From Enterococcus mediterraneensis (GTDB lineage Bacteria; Bacillota; Bacilli; Lactobacillales; Enterococcaceae): a stretch of 64,000 bases of DNA. This document shows, piece after piece, positions 54,733 through 62,866 of the stretch. The DNA lies in assembly GCF_900604485.1 (NCBI RefSeq), contig NZ_UWOP01000001.1, positions 2,002,369-2,066,368 on the forward strand, given 5' to 3'. The translations under genes were made by a program, and so were the position numbers. Positions within the stretch are counted from its first letter, which is position 1. Each line of letters starts with the position of its first letter. The notes below the pieces were generated by a model. It was not told the DNA's origin. It ran no database searches and saw only the letters and a list, made by a program, of their open reading frames with translations.

Positions 54733-56091
54733 ATGACTGAAGAAAAGGAAAAGATAGTAGAATATGCGAACGGCCCCAGCTTAGAAGAAATCAATGCTAC
54801 TGTTGATGTTCCCAAGAACGCGAGCTTTTTAAAGACATTGGCTGCTTACAGCGGACCGGGAGCTTTAGTGGCTGTGGGCTATATGGACCCGGGAAACTGG
54901 ATTACTTCTATCGCAGGCGGCGCAGAATACAAGTACGCACTGCTAAGTGTGATTTTGCTTTCCAGCTTGATCGCGATGCTTTTACAAAGTATGGCAGCAA
55001 AATTAGGTATCGTTACTGGTAAGGATTTGGCGCAGGCGACCCGCGAACATACTAGTAAGGGAGTGGGATTCATTTTGTGGATCATCACGGAACTTGCGAT
55101 CATGGCGACAGACATCGCTGAAGTGATCGGGGGAGCAGTCGCATTGCAGCTTTTGTTTGGAATTCCGCTTTTATTTGGTGTATTGATCACCACATTTGAT
55201 GTTTTATTGCTGCTTTTATTGACTAAATTAGGATTTCGCAAGATCGAATCTATCGTAGCGGTCTTGATTTCGGTGATTTTTTTCGTCTTTGCTTATGAAG
55301 TGGCGCTATCAGATCCGAATATAGGAGAAGTTTTGCGAGGATTTATCCCTGATCCGCAGATCGCTTCCGATAAATCAATGTTGTTACTGGCGTTAGGGAT
55401 CGTAGGTGCGACAGTGATGCCCCATAACTTATACTTGCATTCTTCTATCGCTCAAGCGCGGAAGTTCGATCGCGATGATGAAGCAGAAAAAGCCAAAGCG
55501 ATCCGATTCACGACGTGGGATTCAAATATTCAACTAACTGTTGCTTTTATCGTGAACTGTCTTTTATTAGTTTTAGGAGGCGCACTGTTTTATGGAACGA
55601 ACAGCGATCTGGGAAAATTCGTTGATTTATACGATGCATTGAAAGATCCAAGTATCGTTGGCGACATCGCCAGCCCGCTGTTGAGTATCTTGTTTGCGGT
55701 GGCATTGCTGGCTTCAGGTCAAAATTCAACGATCACTGGAACACTTTCTGGGCAAATCGTAATGGAAGGTTTCATTCATTTGAAATTACCATTGTGGCTG
55801 CGGCGTGTCGTTACTCGTCTTTTGGCGATCGTACCTGTGATCATCTGTGTCATTTTATATGGCGGTCAAGAAACAGCGGTAGAAGATCTTCTGCTTTATA
55901 CACAAGTATTTCTTAGTATCGCGTTACCGATTTCGATTATTCCGCTAACGATCTATACAAGTGATAAAAAATTGATGGGCCGATTTGCTAATCCAAAATG
56001 GGTAAAAATTACAGCTTGGATCATCGCCTTGTTCCTGACAGTGCTCAACCTGTTTTTAGTTTATGGTACATTGACCGGCTTGAACAGCTAA
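54733..56091 (+). CDS. mntH: NRAMP-family manganese transporter
   Basis: 452 residues, about eleven helices. Helix 1 has GYMDPGNW (DPGN, metal-binding Asp and Asn) and helix 6 has [13 protein letters not shown] (the MPH motif, metal-binding Met). It imports Mn2+ with protons. The operator upstream (54679) supports repression when manganese is plentiful. The start ATG at 54733 is placed by AAAGAGTGG. Other enterococci carry more than one mntH, so paralogs may exist elsewhere. Confidence 0.9.
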   Translation: MTEEKEKIVEYANGPSLEEINATVDVPKNASFLKTLAAYSGPGALVAVGYMDPGNWITSIAGGAEYKYALLSVILLSSLIAMLLQSMAAKLGIVTGKDLAQATREHTSKGVGFILWIITELAIMATDIAEVIGGAVALQLLFGIPLLFGVLITTFDVLLLLLLTKLGFRKIESIVAVLISVIFFVFAYEVALSDPNIGEVLRGFIPDPQIASDKSMLLLALGIVGATVMPHNLYLHSSIAQARKFDRDDEAEKAKAIRFTTWDSNIQLTVAFIVNCLLLVLGGALFYGTNSDLGKFVDLYDALKDPSIVGDIASPLLSILFAVALLASGQNSTITGTLSGQIVMEGFIHLKLPLWLRRVVTRLLAIVPVIICVILYGGQETAVEDLLLYTQVFLSIALPISIIPLTIYTSDKKLMGRFANPKWVKITAWIIALFLTVLNLFLVYGTLTGLNS

Positions 56092-56112
56092 GGAGATTCT
56101 AATAGAAAAGAA

Positions 56113-56154
56113 AAAAATCAGAGAAGACTGACTCGTCACTTCTCTGATTTTTTT
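56113..56154. terminator. Bidirectional terminator after mntH
   Basis: AAAATCAGAGAAG/CTTCTCTGATTTT with T-run; it overlaps the 3' end of the convergent YjjB-like gene. Confidence 0.85.
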
Positions 56155-56582
56155 TGCATGATATTTTTTACGATCGTCTCGATCAAACCGGTCATCATAA
56201 ATCCACCAGCAATAGCTCCAGCCGTGATGATCACGATCTTCGCATTCTCAAAACCTAATGAAGACGTACCGATCACAAATTCCCGTACAGCTTTATAGGC
56301 AGGACCTCCTGGAACCAGCGGCACCAAGCTTGGAATATTGAAAATGATCATCGGCATTTTTTTCTTCCGAGAGAAAAAAATACTGGCACAGCCTACCGCA
56401 AAAGCAGCCGGGAAATTCGCGCTGCCAAGCCCCCAATGATTTTCCCGCAAGATCCAGAAAATCATCCATCCTAATGTGCCAGTCAACCCGCAAGCAATAA
56501 GAGAACGTCGGGGATTATTCGTGATCACCGCAAATGTGACGGTACTGATGAAACTGAATAGGAAATGAATAAGGTATTCCAT
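56136..56582 (-). CDS. Threonine/serine exporter-like, small subunit (YjjB/ThrE_2)
   Basis: 148 residues, four helices. SLVPLVPGGPAYKAVREFV is the conserved DUF3815/ThrE_2 signature. It is the smaller half of the split ThrE-type exporter and needs its partner encoded 3 bp upstream. The pair is similar to YjjB/YjjP, which export succinate in E. coli, or to ThrE for amino acids; the substrate cannot be read here. AGATGG precedes the ATG. Confidence 0.8.
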   Translation of the reverse strand: MEYLIHFLFSFISTVTFAVITNNPRRSLIACGLTGTLGWMIFWILRENHWGLGSANFPAAFAVGCASIFFSRKKKMPMIIFNIPSLVPLVPGGPAYKAVREFVIGTSSLGFENAKIVIITAGAIAGGFMMTGLIETIVKNIMQKKSEK

Positions 56583-56585
56583 CTT

Positions 56586-57341
56586 CTAAATACCTCCGCC
56601 AAAAAATGAAAAAACAGTCGCGATCCCGACACCGATCGCAGCAGCGGTGAAGATCGCTTCCGTTCCGCGAGCAGTTCCGCTGATCAGATCGCCAGCTAAA
56701 ATATCCCGAAAAGAATTGGTGATCGCTACACCGGGAACTAGCGGCATCACTGCACCGATGATGATATTGTCGATATTTTTGGCAAGTCCAAGATCGACAC
56801 TGAGGATTGCCAATATACCGATCAAAAACGCTGCAACGAACATATCAAAAAAGCGTAGCTGGAACCATTTTTTGACGTAGTGAGCGGCGATGAATCCAAG
56901 CGCCCCTACAAAAAAAGTGGCAAAAAAATCAGACCACCCGCCTCCGAAGATGTACATCAATGTACAACTGACCAGTCCAGCACTTAAAATCTGTAATGGA
57001 AAGGGGTAAGCCGGTGTTGTCTTGTTCACCAACAGTAATTCTTGATAGAGCTCTTCTAAAGTGATCTCGCAGTTTGCAAACCGCCGTGACAGCTGATTGA
57101 CCGCGACGATTTTTTCTAAGTTGATGGTGCGGTCCTGTACATCTTCTACTTGCGCATAATGGCTTTTTCGCAGACCCATGAACAATCCCGTCGCCGTCAC
57201 ATAGCTGATGCTGTTTTCTTCACCGGCATTTGTGGCGATCCGGTTCATCGTATCTTCTACTCGATAGACCTCGGAGCCGTTTTCCATCATGATTTTTCCT
57301 GCTAACAAACAGGTATCTAAAAGTAATTCTTGTTTGGTCAT
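56586..57341 (-). CDS. Threonine/serine exporter-like, large subunit (YjjP/DUF1212)
   Basis: 251 residues. A soluble N-terminal part (LAGKIMMENGSEVYRVEDTMNRI, VTATGLFMGL) is followed by about five helices with GAVMPLVPGVAITNSFRDILAGDLISG. This is DUF1212, the larger half of a split ThrE exporter. It begins the two-gene unit with the YjjB-like gene. Mirror-like PLVPG motifs in both halves suggest a pseudo-symmetric channel. Confidence 0.82.
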   Translation of the reverse strand: MTKQELLLDTCLLAGKIMMENGSEVYRVEDTMNRIATNAGEENSISYVTATGLFMGLRKSHYAQVEDVQDRTINLEKIVAVNQLSRRFANCEITLEELYQELLLVNKTTPAYPFPLQILSAGLVSCTLMYIFGGGWSDFFATFFVGALGFIAAHYVKKWFQLRFFDMFVAAFLIGILAILSVDLGLAKNIDNIIIGAVMPLVPGVAITNSFRDILAGDLISGTARGTEAIFTAAAIGVGIATVFSFFGGGI

Positions 57342-57375
57342 TTTCTCACTCGATTCCTTTGAACGCTCAAATTAT

Positions 57376-57723
57376 TTAAAATGTAAGAGCTTTGCGAAAG
57401 ATCTTGATATTGATATGAGGTGCATCGTACAAGATTTCTGCATCATCGATCAGTGCACCCAATAAATGAAAATCCTCTTTGTCGGGATGGTAACTTCCCA
57501 GCAATTCAAAAGAATAATCTTCATAATTCAATTCGCGAGGAGCATTCAGTGCTTCTGTAAACTCCGATAGATTGGAGGGGGCAGTAGGACATTCTCCTTG
57601 GATCTCAATGAAAAAACCTTCTTTAGAGAATTCGATTCCGATTCGGATCTCCAAAATCTCATGGGAATAGAAATAATTCAGCAGTTCATCAATGATCTTT
57701 TTCGATACTTCATGTTCGATCAT
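57376..57723 (-). CDS. Conserved protein of unknown function
   Basis: 115 residues, soluble, alpha/beta pattern (EILEIRIGIEFSKEGFFIEIQGE ... YEDYSFELLGSYHPDKEDFHLLGALIDDAEILYD). ATG 57723 follows TTGGAGAAA and overlaps the preceding DUF1576 gene by 14 bp, so it is translationally coupled to it. The family was not recognised. It probably functions with the DUF1576 membrane protein. Confidence 0.6.
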   Translation of the reverse strand: MIEHEVSKKIIDELLNYFYSHEILEIRIGIEFSKEGFFIEIQGECPTAPSNLSEFTEALNAPRELNYEDYSFELLGSYHPDKEDFHLLGALIDDAEILYDAPHINIKIFRKALTF

Positions 57724-59008
57724 TCTTTTCTCCAATCTTTGTAAAAGTGTCAAGCAGCGGTACGATAAATCCCGCGACAAAACCGCTGGAAAATCCGTTG
57801 TTATATAGATTCAAGCCGCCATGGAGATAGGAGACATTATTGACTAGCGACATATGCAAAATGCCCACTAAAATGCCATAAACGCTGCCGTAATAGCCGC
57901 TGATAGGCGCTAAACTCGTACCGAAAATCGCCGCCATAACTGCTCCTGTTTGCTGTACATCATGAAAAGGAGCGATGAGAGAGGCAAGATACACCCCCAG
58001 CAAAACGGGAAAGCTGTTTTTTAAGTGATTTCCGAATGCGCTGAAGCCTACAGCAGACAAAATCGCGCCCACGATCGGTCCATTTAATTCAACTTGAATC
58101 AGCAAACAATACCCGGTCAACATCAAACCCATTAAGGCCATGTTGATCATCGTTGCGCCCACCCCTGCTATCATAACAAAATCGGTGATCAGTTTTCCAC
58201 TGGTTTTGAATATTTTTTGCAAAGCTTCAAAGGCATTTCGTTCTAAGACCCACCCTACAAGCAAAAAGAGCAAAAATAAAATCAGGAGAAAAAGGAGCAG
58301 TTTTCCGTGAGCGTAAGCAATGATACTGCGTTCTTTAATAGTGTAATTGAACATCCGCAAGATGCCTGTCAAAATCATCGCAATCAGACCGGAACTGAAT
58401 CCAACGTTATAAAGGGAAAAGCCGTGATGGAAGTGCAGCATCTGAGAAGCGACAGGCGGCAAAATAAAGCCAATCAAGATACCTGCCCCGTAACTGATAA
58501 TAAATCCTTGCCATAAAGGAAGCTCCATCCCGAACGTGATATAACTGACAACAGGAGAAAGCGAACTGCCAAACAAACTGACCATAGCAAATTGGGAGTA
58601 AGGACGCCGGACATACCGGGCGTAAAGCTGAACACCTAAAATGATCGGGATAGAGTTGTACAGGTTTTTCCCAAAAAAAGAATATCCGGCTACTGTAAAA
58701 ATCGCCGCGACCATTGGACCGGTCATATGTACATGATAAAGCCGCATCAGGAAAATACTGAGAAAAGTCAAGATTCCGCTGTTTACGAATGCGCTGCCAA
58801 GATTTCCCACAGCGACATAATCGGTGATCAGATTACTAGGGGATGTTACAATACGGGATAATCCTTGGAAAATCTCCGAAAAAGAATTTTGAGTGAGACC
58901 AGTGAGGATCAATAAGAAGCTGAAAGCCAACATGAGTAAATATTTTTGATTTTGAAGTGGATCTATTTTTTGTATCCGCTGAAAAGTAAGGACGTTATTG
59001 TCTTTCAT
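57710..59008 (-). CDS. DUF1576 multi-pass membrane protein
   Basis: 432 residues, about twelve helices in two similar halves; each half has a GNL/GVG-SAF/ATMIN and TGPMVAAIFTVAGYSFFGKNLYN or NGPIVGAILSAVGFSAFGNHLKN segment, which points to an internal duplication. DUF1576 proteins are widespread in Firmicutes with no known substrate. Transporter-like by topology. The start at 59008 has GGGAG in front. Co-transcribed with the following soluble protein gene. Confidence 0.78.
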   Translation of the reverse strand: MKDNNVLTFQRIQKIDPLQNQKYLLMLAFSFLLILTGLTQNSFSEIFQGLSRIVTSPSNLITDYVAVGNLGSAFVNSGILTFLSIFLMRLYHVHMTGPMVAAIFTVAGYSFFGKNLYNSIPIILGVQLYARYVRRPYSQFAMVSLFGSSLSPVVSYITFGMELPLWQGFIISYGAGILIGFILPPVASQMLHFHHGFSLYNVGFSSGLIAMILTGILRMFNYTIKERSIIAYAHGKLLLFLLILFLLFLLVGWVLERNAFEALQKIFKTSGKLITDFVMIAGVGATMINMALMGLMLTGYCLLIQVELNGPIVGAILSAVGFSAFGNHLKNSFPVLLGVYLASLIAPFHDVQQTGAVMAAIFGTSLAPISGYYGSVYGILVGILHMSLVNNVSYLHGGLNLYNNGFSSGFVAGFIVPLLDTFTKIGEKNDRT

Positions 59009-59258
59009 TGTTTGCTCCCTTTTTCTTTTACTATAACTTTAATTTTAACATAGTGTCAATGTTCTTATCTAATTTTCATTTTTTAAAAAATACTGAGCCT
59101 TACGCGCCCAACTAACAAAAAACTGCCATTGTTCTTTAACTGTTTATTAAAAAATAAAAATATAACGAAAAAGTGAGTATATTGTTTCCCAAAATGATCA
59201 TTATTGTATAAAATAGAAAGAGAAAAACTAGTTGTTATCGAAAGAAAGGAGTTTTCTC
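59009..59258. promoter_or_regulatory. Divergent control region
   Basis: 250 bp between the DUF1576 operon and the TetR-family gene. TATAAA near 59206 is a possible -10 box for the rightward gene, with AATGATCATT nearby as a possible operator palindrome. The divergent layout suggests that the TetR protein controls the DUF1576 genes. Confidence 0.4.
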
Positions 59259-59825
59259 ATGCGACGCAAAGTATATACAAAAGAGCATATCCTGAAAGCG
59301 GCCTATGAAGTTATTTCCAAGGAAGGCTTTAGTAAGTTTACTGCACGTAATATCGCTAAAAAAATGGGGATTTCTACCCAGCCGATTTATTTAGAATTCA
59401 AGAATATGCAAGATCTGAAAAATACACTGGTTGAAATGGTGATGAAAGATCTGCAGGAAAATGTATTTCCAGTGGAAAGAACAGGAAATACATTGGTGGA
59501 TCTGGGGATCAACTATGTGAAATTTGCACAAGAAAACCGCAATCTATATGTCGCGCTATTTGTGGATGAATACGGCGGCGGACAATTGATGCATAATTTC
59601 TCATACGAATACTTCAAAGAATTAGTCAAAAAAGATCCGGAATACTCTGATTTATCAGAAGAGTATATCGAAGCGTTGCATGATGGTACGTGGATCGTAG
59701 TGACAGGGATCGCTTCATTGATGTCTTCTGGGATCATCCATCCGACCGATGAACAAATCGGTGCATTGATCCAACAATCCATCGACAGCATTTTGAAGAT
59801 CGAAAATCCTAGCAAGTTGTATTAA
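59259..59825 (+). CDS. TetR/AcrR-family regulator
   Basis: 188 residues. HTH: EHILKAAYEVISKEGFSKFTARNIAKKMGISTQPIYLEFKNMQDL; the C-terminal ligand domain is not assignable. ATG 59259 follows AAAGGAG. Divergent from the DUF1576 operon. A terminator closes the gene, and prophage DNA begins shortly after it. Confidence 0.82.
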   Translation: MRRKVYTKEHILKAAYEVISKEGFSKFTARNIAKKMGISTQPIYLEFKNMQDLKNTLVEMVMKDLQENVFPVERTGNTLVDLGINYVKFAQENRNLYVALFVDEYGGGQLMHNFSYEYFKELVKKDPEYSDLSEEYIEALHDGTWIVVTGIASLMSSGIIHPTDEQIGALIQQSIDSILKIENPSKLY

Positions 59826-59832
59826 GAACAGT

Positions 59833-59878
59833 AAAATACCGGTCCCTTCTCTAGTGGAGAAGCGGACCGGTATTTTTT
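59833..59878 (+). terminator. Terminator of the TetR gene
   Basis: AAAATACCGGTCC-CTTCTC, loop, GAGAAG-GGACCGGTATTTTTT. Confidence 0.85.
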
Positions 59879-59935
59879 CTGGACAGCGTAACGATTGAGT
59901 ATGCTTTGATCAAAAGAATTTTAAACTAAAAAACA

Positions 59936-59972
59936 GACCCCTGATAAAAGTTGATTTATCAGGGGGTTTAAA
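59936..59972 (-). terminator. Terminator of the prophage integrase
   Basis: CCCCTGATAAA/TTTATCAGGGG stem, with T-run on the minus strand; just after the integrase stop. Confidence 0.8.
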
Positions 59973-60021
59973 AATAAAAATATTTTCTGAAATATACTTA
60001 TAAGGAGAGTACAGGATATTT

Positions 60022-61176
60022 TTATATTGATATATCGGCTTTTTTATCTCCTTTGCCCAAAATGTGACCAAAATTTTCATCCGAAATTAGCTTGCCTAAA
60101 GCCGTGATTATTTGTTCATCTGTTTTTGCTTTGTACTCATCAATCAAATATGCGTAAACTTTTGCAGTGATTGTTATGTTATTATGACCTAGTCTTTTAG
60201 AGATAGCATAAATATCAATGCCGCTTGAAAGTAAATAAGCTACGTGAGTATGTCGGCAACTATGAAAATGAAATCCTTTGCGATCAATTGCCAATTCGGA
60301 AAGAGTCGCTTTTAAAAGTTTGTTGACTGCTGCTGACGTTGGAACAGATTGATGCCGATAAACAAATAGTCTGCCTCGTGGATCATCTTTTGGCAGCTCG
60401 TTTAAAACGTCGAGTAAAAAATCGTCCACTCGTATGATCCTGTTTGACGATTCATTTTTGAGAGGTTGAAAATCTTGAGATGTATCATTCCAAGATTTTT
60501 TGACAGTAATTGTTTTGAAATTAAAATTGATATTTTCCCAAGTAAGTCCAGCAATTTCTCCTGGACGCATACCAGTCAAAAGGGCAGTCAGAATCATATA
60601 TTTTGTCGGAAAATTAGGATTCTTGGTTTCCATGATAAAATTAATGAGCTTTTTCGTTTCTTCGATGTTTAGATAGTCGATTTTCCGAGTAAGACTATCA
60701 TTGTAGACCATTTTTGTACCCTGAATAAAATCGCGATAGATTAATTTGTCATAAACCGCATCCTTAACTGCTGCGTGATATAAGCTATTCATTTTTGACA
60801 CAGTAGATTTTGAGTGGGTAGCTCCAAACTTATTTAAAAATCTTTGATAAATCTGACGATCCATGTCTTGTAGAAGAATGTCAGGTAGATATTTTTCTAG
60901 ATTCATTTGAGCTTGCTTATAAGTCAGCTTGGTTCGCTCTCGAATCGTGGGCTCCTTATAAAGCTCATACCAGTCTTTAAAGTATTCGGTAAATAACTTT
61001 GGTCTAGTAGTTGTTAATTCACCTGTAATGGCTAATACTTCATTTTCATTAGCAAAAAGGAGAGCCTCTTTTTTTGTTTTAAAGCCTGATTTTGTTTTTG
61101 TTTTGTATTTGCCTTCTGGATTTTTATAGGAGATACGTGCCTCCCACGTTTTGCCGCGCTTTCTGATACTTGCCAT
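60022..61176 (-). CDS. int: Phage tyrosine integrase
   Basis: 384 residues. N-terminal arm-binding domain (MASIRKRGKTWEARISYKN), SAM-like core-binding domain (about 65-165), catalytic domain with Arg in LTGMRPGEIAGLTW, HSCRHTHVAYL, LGHNNITITAKVY and the nucleophile Tyr. Unlike the integrase at 10131, it has the phage-type N-terminus. AAAGGATG precedes the ATG. It sits at the end of the prophage, pointing outward. Confidence 0.9.
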   Translation of the reverse strand: MASIRKRGKTWEARISYKNPEGKYKTKTKSGFKTKKEALLFANENEVLAITGELTTTRPKLFTEYFKDWYELYKEPTIRERTKLTYKQAQMNLEKYLPDILLQDMDRQIYQRFLNKFGATHSKSTVSKMNSLYHAAVKDAVYDKLIYRDFIQGTKMVYNDSLTRKIDYLNIEETKKLINFIMETKNPNFPTKYMILTALLTGMRPGEIAGLTWENINFNFKTITVKKSWNDTSQDFQPLKNESSNRIIRVDDFLLDVLNELPKDDPRGRLFVYRHQSVPTSAAVNKLLKATLSELAIDRKGFHFHSCRHTHVAYLLSSGIDIYAISKRLGHNNITITAKVYAYLIDEYKAKTDEQIITALGKLISDENFGHILGKGDKKADISI

Positions 61177-61177
61177 G

Positions 61178-61274
61178 TTGAATCATCCTTTCCTGTCTGA
61201 TACAATAGGCATGGCTAATAAGCCTATCGTTTATTGCTGACACGCCTGTCTGTGGAGGAGGGGCGTGTTTTTTT
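61178..61274 (+). ncRNA. Candidate small RNA unit 1 (promoter, ~60-nt RNA, terminator)
   Basis: On the plus strand TTGAAT (61178-61183), a 17-nt spacer and TACAAT (61201-61206) form a good promoter. It is followed by about 60 nt ending in ACACGCC/GGCGTGT (to 61268) plus seven T. All flanking genes run leftward, so the RNA would be antisense to the integrase leader and end at the lipoprotein stop codon. The T-run exists only in the plus direction. No family recognised; a 9-codon ORF starts at 61211. Confidence 0.5.
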
Positions 61275-61743
61275 ATACTATGTCGTAACCATCAATTAGA
61301 AATCGAGGGATGGTTTTTTCTACGCCTAAAGTATTGGTATATTCATAAACTCCAAGCCCGCGAACCCAAACTCTGATTTCATCGCCTTCAATAACTTTGT
61401 TTGTTATCTTCTCCTTACTGATTACTAAGGCTACTGTAAAAGATTTATCTGGAGAAGTTTGAATTGTTCCTAGATATTGTACCAAGTCGTCGGCTTCCAT
61501 AACCTGGATAACTTTTGCAGCAAGAATCGTCTTTTTATCTTGAGAGCCTTCTGGATCACGTACGAATTCTTCAAAATCAATTCCGGTATTATACGTTGTA
61601 AAGTCTATTTTTTCTACTTGTTGTGTTGATGCGGAAGATTCTGAGAAAGCTGACGAAGAAGAACTTTCAGCCTTTTTGTTTTCAGATGCACAACCACCAA
61701 GAATTCCTAAAACAAGCAACGATAGCAACATTAACTTTTTCAT
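61273..61743 (-). CDS. Prophage lipoprotein, possible superinfection exclusion factor
   Basis: 156 residues. Signal peptide MKKLMLLSLLVLGILGGC with lipobox LGGC, then a Ser-rich linker (about 25-42) and a compact domain (ILAAKVIQVMEADDLVQYLG ... IRVWVRGLGVYEY). It lies between integrase and ImmA, the place where temperate phages of lactic bacteria encode Ltp-type lipoproteins that block DNA injection by related phages. It is expressed from the lysogenic strand. The function is inferred from position only. Confidence 0.65.
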   Translation of the reverse strand: MKKLMLLSLLVLGILGGCASENKKAESSSSSAFSESSASTQQVEKIDFTTYNTGIDFEEFVRDPEGSQDKKTILAAKVIQVMEADDLVQYLGTIQTSPDKSFTVALVISKEKITNKVIEGDEIRVWVRGLGVYEYTNTLGVEKTIPRFLIDGYDIV

Positions 61744-61761
61744 TTAAATGCCCCGTTTCTT

Positions 61762-61841
61762 TGATATAATAAGTTGAAGTATTCTCAGAAATGAGAGCGA
61801 ACCCTTAGCAGAGTTAGTGGCCCTGTTAAGGGTATTTTTTA
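61762..61841 (+). ncRNA. Candidate small RNA unit 2 (extended -10, ~65-nt RNA, terminator)
   Basis: TGATATAAT (61762-61770) is an extended -10 box on the plus strand. About 65 nt downstream, ACCCTTA (61801) pairs with TAAGGGT (61827-61833) and is followed by A and six T. As with unit 1, the T-run overlaps the stop codon of the leftward gene (immA here). The -10 sequence is near-palindromic and could instead serve the lipoprotein gene. Confidence 0.4.
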
Positions 61842-62249
61842 TCCAAAATTACTCATACTTTCGCGTACACAGCTTTCTAAGCTCCATGGAATCTTATAAT
61901 ATTCCATAAACTTGACTGTGTTTAGATACTCTTTTTCAATGCCATAATCATTAGCCCAAATGAATAACAAGATCTCTATGGCTATCTTATTTGCTTCATA
62001 CTCCAACTTACGTCTACTATAATTAGTGGCATTGTAGTACGCCGTGAGCTCTTCATGTTTTTTAATACAGTGAGCTAGTTCATGGGATATTTCAAAGTCA
62101 GAGTTTTTGTCGAGTAATTTATTGTTTAAAAATATTGCCTTTTCATCGGCAAAGTAAATGCCAGACCTCGCCATGTTCACAAAATGTAACTCTAACCCCA
62201 TATCGTTTACTAATCTCAACAAATGTCTATTGACCTCGTACACAAACAT
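61839..62249 (-). CDS. ImmA/IrrE-family metallopeptidase
   Basis: 136 residues. The zinc motif HELAH (His56, Glu57, His60) lies in FEISHELAHCIKKHEE, with a third ligand likely Glu in RRKLEYEANKIAIEILL. ImmA proteases cleave the partner repressor to start prophage or ICE induction. It follows the repressor gene by 9 bp. ATG 62249 preferred over GTG 62252. Confidence 0.82.
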   Translation of the reverse strand: MFVYEVNRHLLRLVNDMGLELHFVNMARSGIYFADEKAIFLNNKLLDKNSDFEISHELAHCIKKHEELTAYYNATNYSRRKLEYEANKIAIEILLFIWANDYGIEKEYLNTVKFMEYYKIPWSLESCVRESMSNFG

Positions 62250-62258
62250 CACATCACT

Positions 62259-62570
62259 TTACTTTTTTTCAGAAGCACGTTTAGCAGCAAGCACTGACTT
62301 TAAAAATTCTACCTCCTCGTCCGTAACAGGTTCGCCATCAAAAGCGAAAACTCCGTGTTTTTCTGCTAGAGAGGTCTTTTCTTCGCGGCCTAACAAATAG
62401 TCGACAGATACGCCAAAATAATCGGCAACTTTGGACAAACCTTCAGAGTTTGGGGATACATTTTTCCATTTACCAAAATATCCATTCGAATATCCCAATC
62501 TTTTTTCTAATTCTCTTACCGAAATCCCGTTTTGCTTTGTCAATTCTTTAATTTTTTCATACGGATTCAT
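62259..62570 (-). CDS. CI-like HTH repressor
   Basis: 103 residues. HTH_3 domain ISVRELEKRLGYSNGYFGKWKNVSPNSEGLSKVADYFGVSVDYLLG (about 16-61) and a short helical tail without the LexA/S24 peptidase. This fits control by the ImmA protease encoded next to it instead of self-cleavage. It should bind the AATAGA/TCTATT-type operators in the adjacent switch region. GGTTGGC before the ATG is a weak site. Confidence 0.82.
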   Translation of the reverse strand: MNPYEKIKELTKQNGISVRELEKRLGYSNGYFGKWKNVSPNSEGLSKVADYFGVSVDYLLGREEKTSLAEKHGVFAFDGEPVTDEEVEFLKSVLAAKRASEKK

Positions 62571-62632
62571 TGTTATGCCAACCTTTCTGGATTGACAAGA
62601 CTGTTTTTTTAGAATAGAACTCTATTTTATTG

Positions 62633-62661
62633 TTGACAAAATAGAGTTAAACCTCTATACT
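62633..62661 (+). promoter_or_regulatory. Rightward early promoter
   Basis: TTGACA (62633-62638), 17-nt spacer, TATACT (62656-62661). An operator palindrome ATAGAG/CTCTAT lies between and over the hexamers. Transcription would start near 62668 and reach the Cro-like gene after a 200-nt leader. Confidence 0.75.
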
Positions 62662-62666
62662 AGTCT

Positions 62667-62686
62667 TGTAAACAAATTTAACAACT
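62667..62686 (+). repeat. 20-bp inverted repeat, left arm
   Basis: TGTAAACAAATTTAACAACT; its exact reverse complement is at 62824-62843. The arm begins at the predicted rightward transcription start. Confidence 0.8.
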
Positions 62687-62779
62687 AAACAGACAACAAA
62701 AATACCATTGATTAATAAACGCCAACCGCCAAGAAAGCTTTTAAAGTCAATTGTGTATGTCTTATTTAACTATGTTTAA

Positions 62780-62808
62780 AGTATAGAATAAGACTCTATT
62801 TTTGTCAA
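62780..62808 (-). promoter_or_regulatory. Leftward repressor promoter
   Basis: On the minus strand TTGACA (62808-62803), 17-nt spacer, TATACT (62785-62780). The start near 62773 gives a 200-nt leader to the repressor gene. It is a near copy of the rightward promoter (TTGTTGACAAAA-ATAGAGT). Confidence 0.75.
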
Positions 62809-62823
62809 CAAAGTTCAGAAAAT

Positions 62824-62843
62824 AGTTGTTAAATTTGTTTACA
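62824..62843 (-). repeat. 20-bp inverted repeat, right arm
   Basis: AGTTGTTAAATTTGTTTACA on the plus strand, ending about 10 nt before the ribosome binding site of the Cro-like gene. Centre-to-centre distance to the left arm is 157 bp. Confidence 0.8.
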
Positions 62844-62866
62844 TTAATAAGAAAGGAGAGGAGAGA

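Larger units (their letters stand above)
62571..62866. promoter_or_regulatory. Lysis-lysogeny switch region
   Basis: About 300 bp without genes. It holds a rightward and a leftward promoter that point at each other, repeats of AAATAGAGT at three places (62618-62627 minus, 62639-62648 plus, about 62792-62802 minus), a palindrome AATAGAACTCTATT (62613-62626), a second palindrome ATAGAG/CTCTAT (62641-62658), and a perfect 20-bp inverted repeat (62667-62686 and 62824-62843). Confidence 0.7.
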
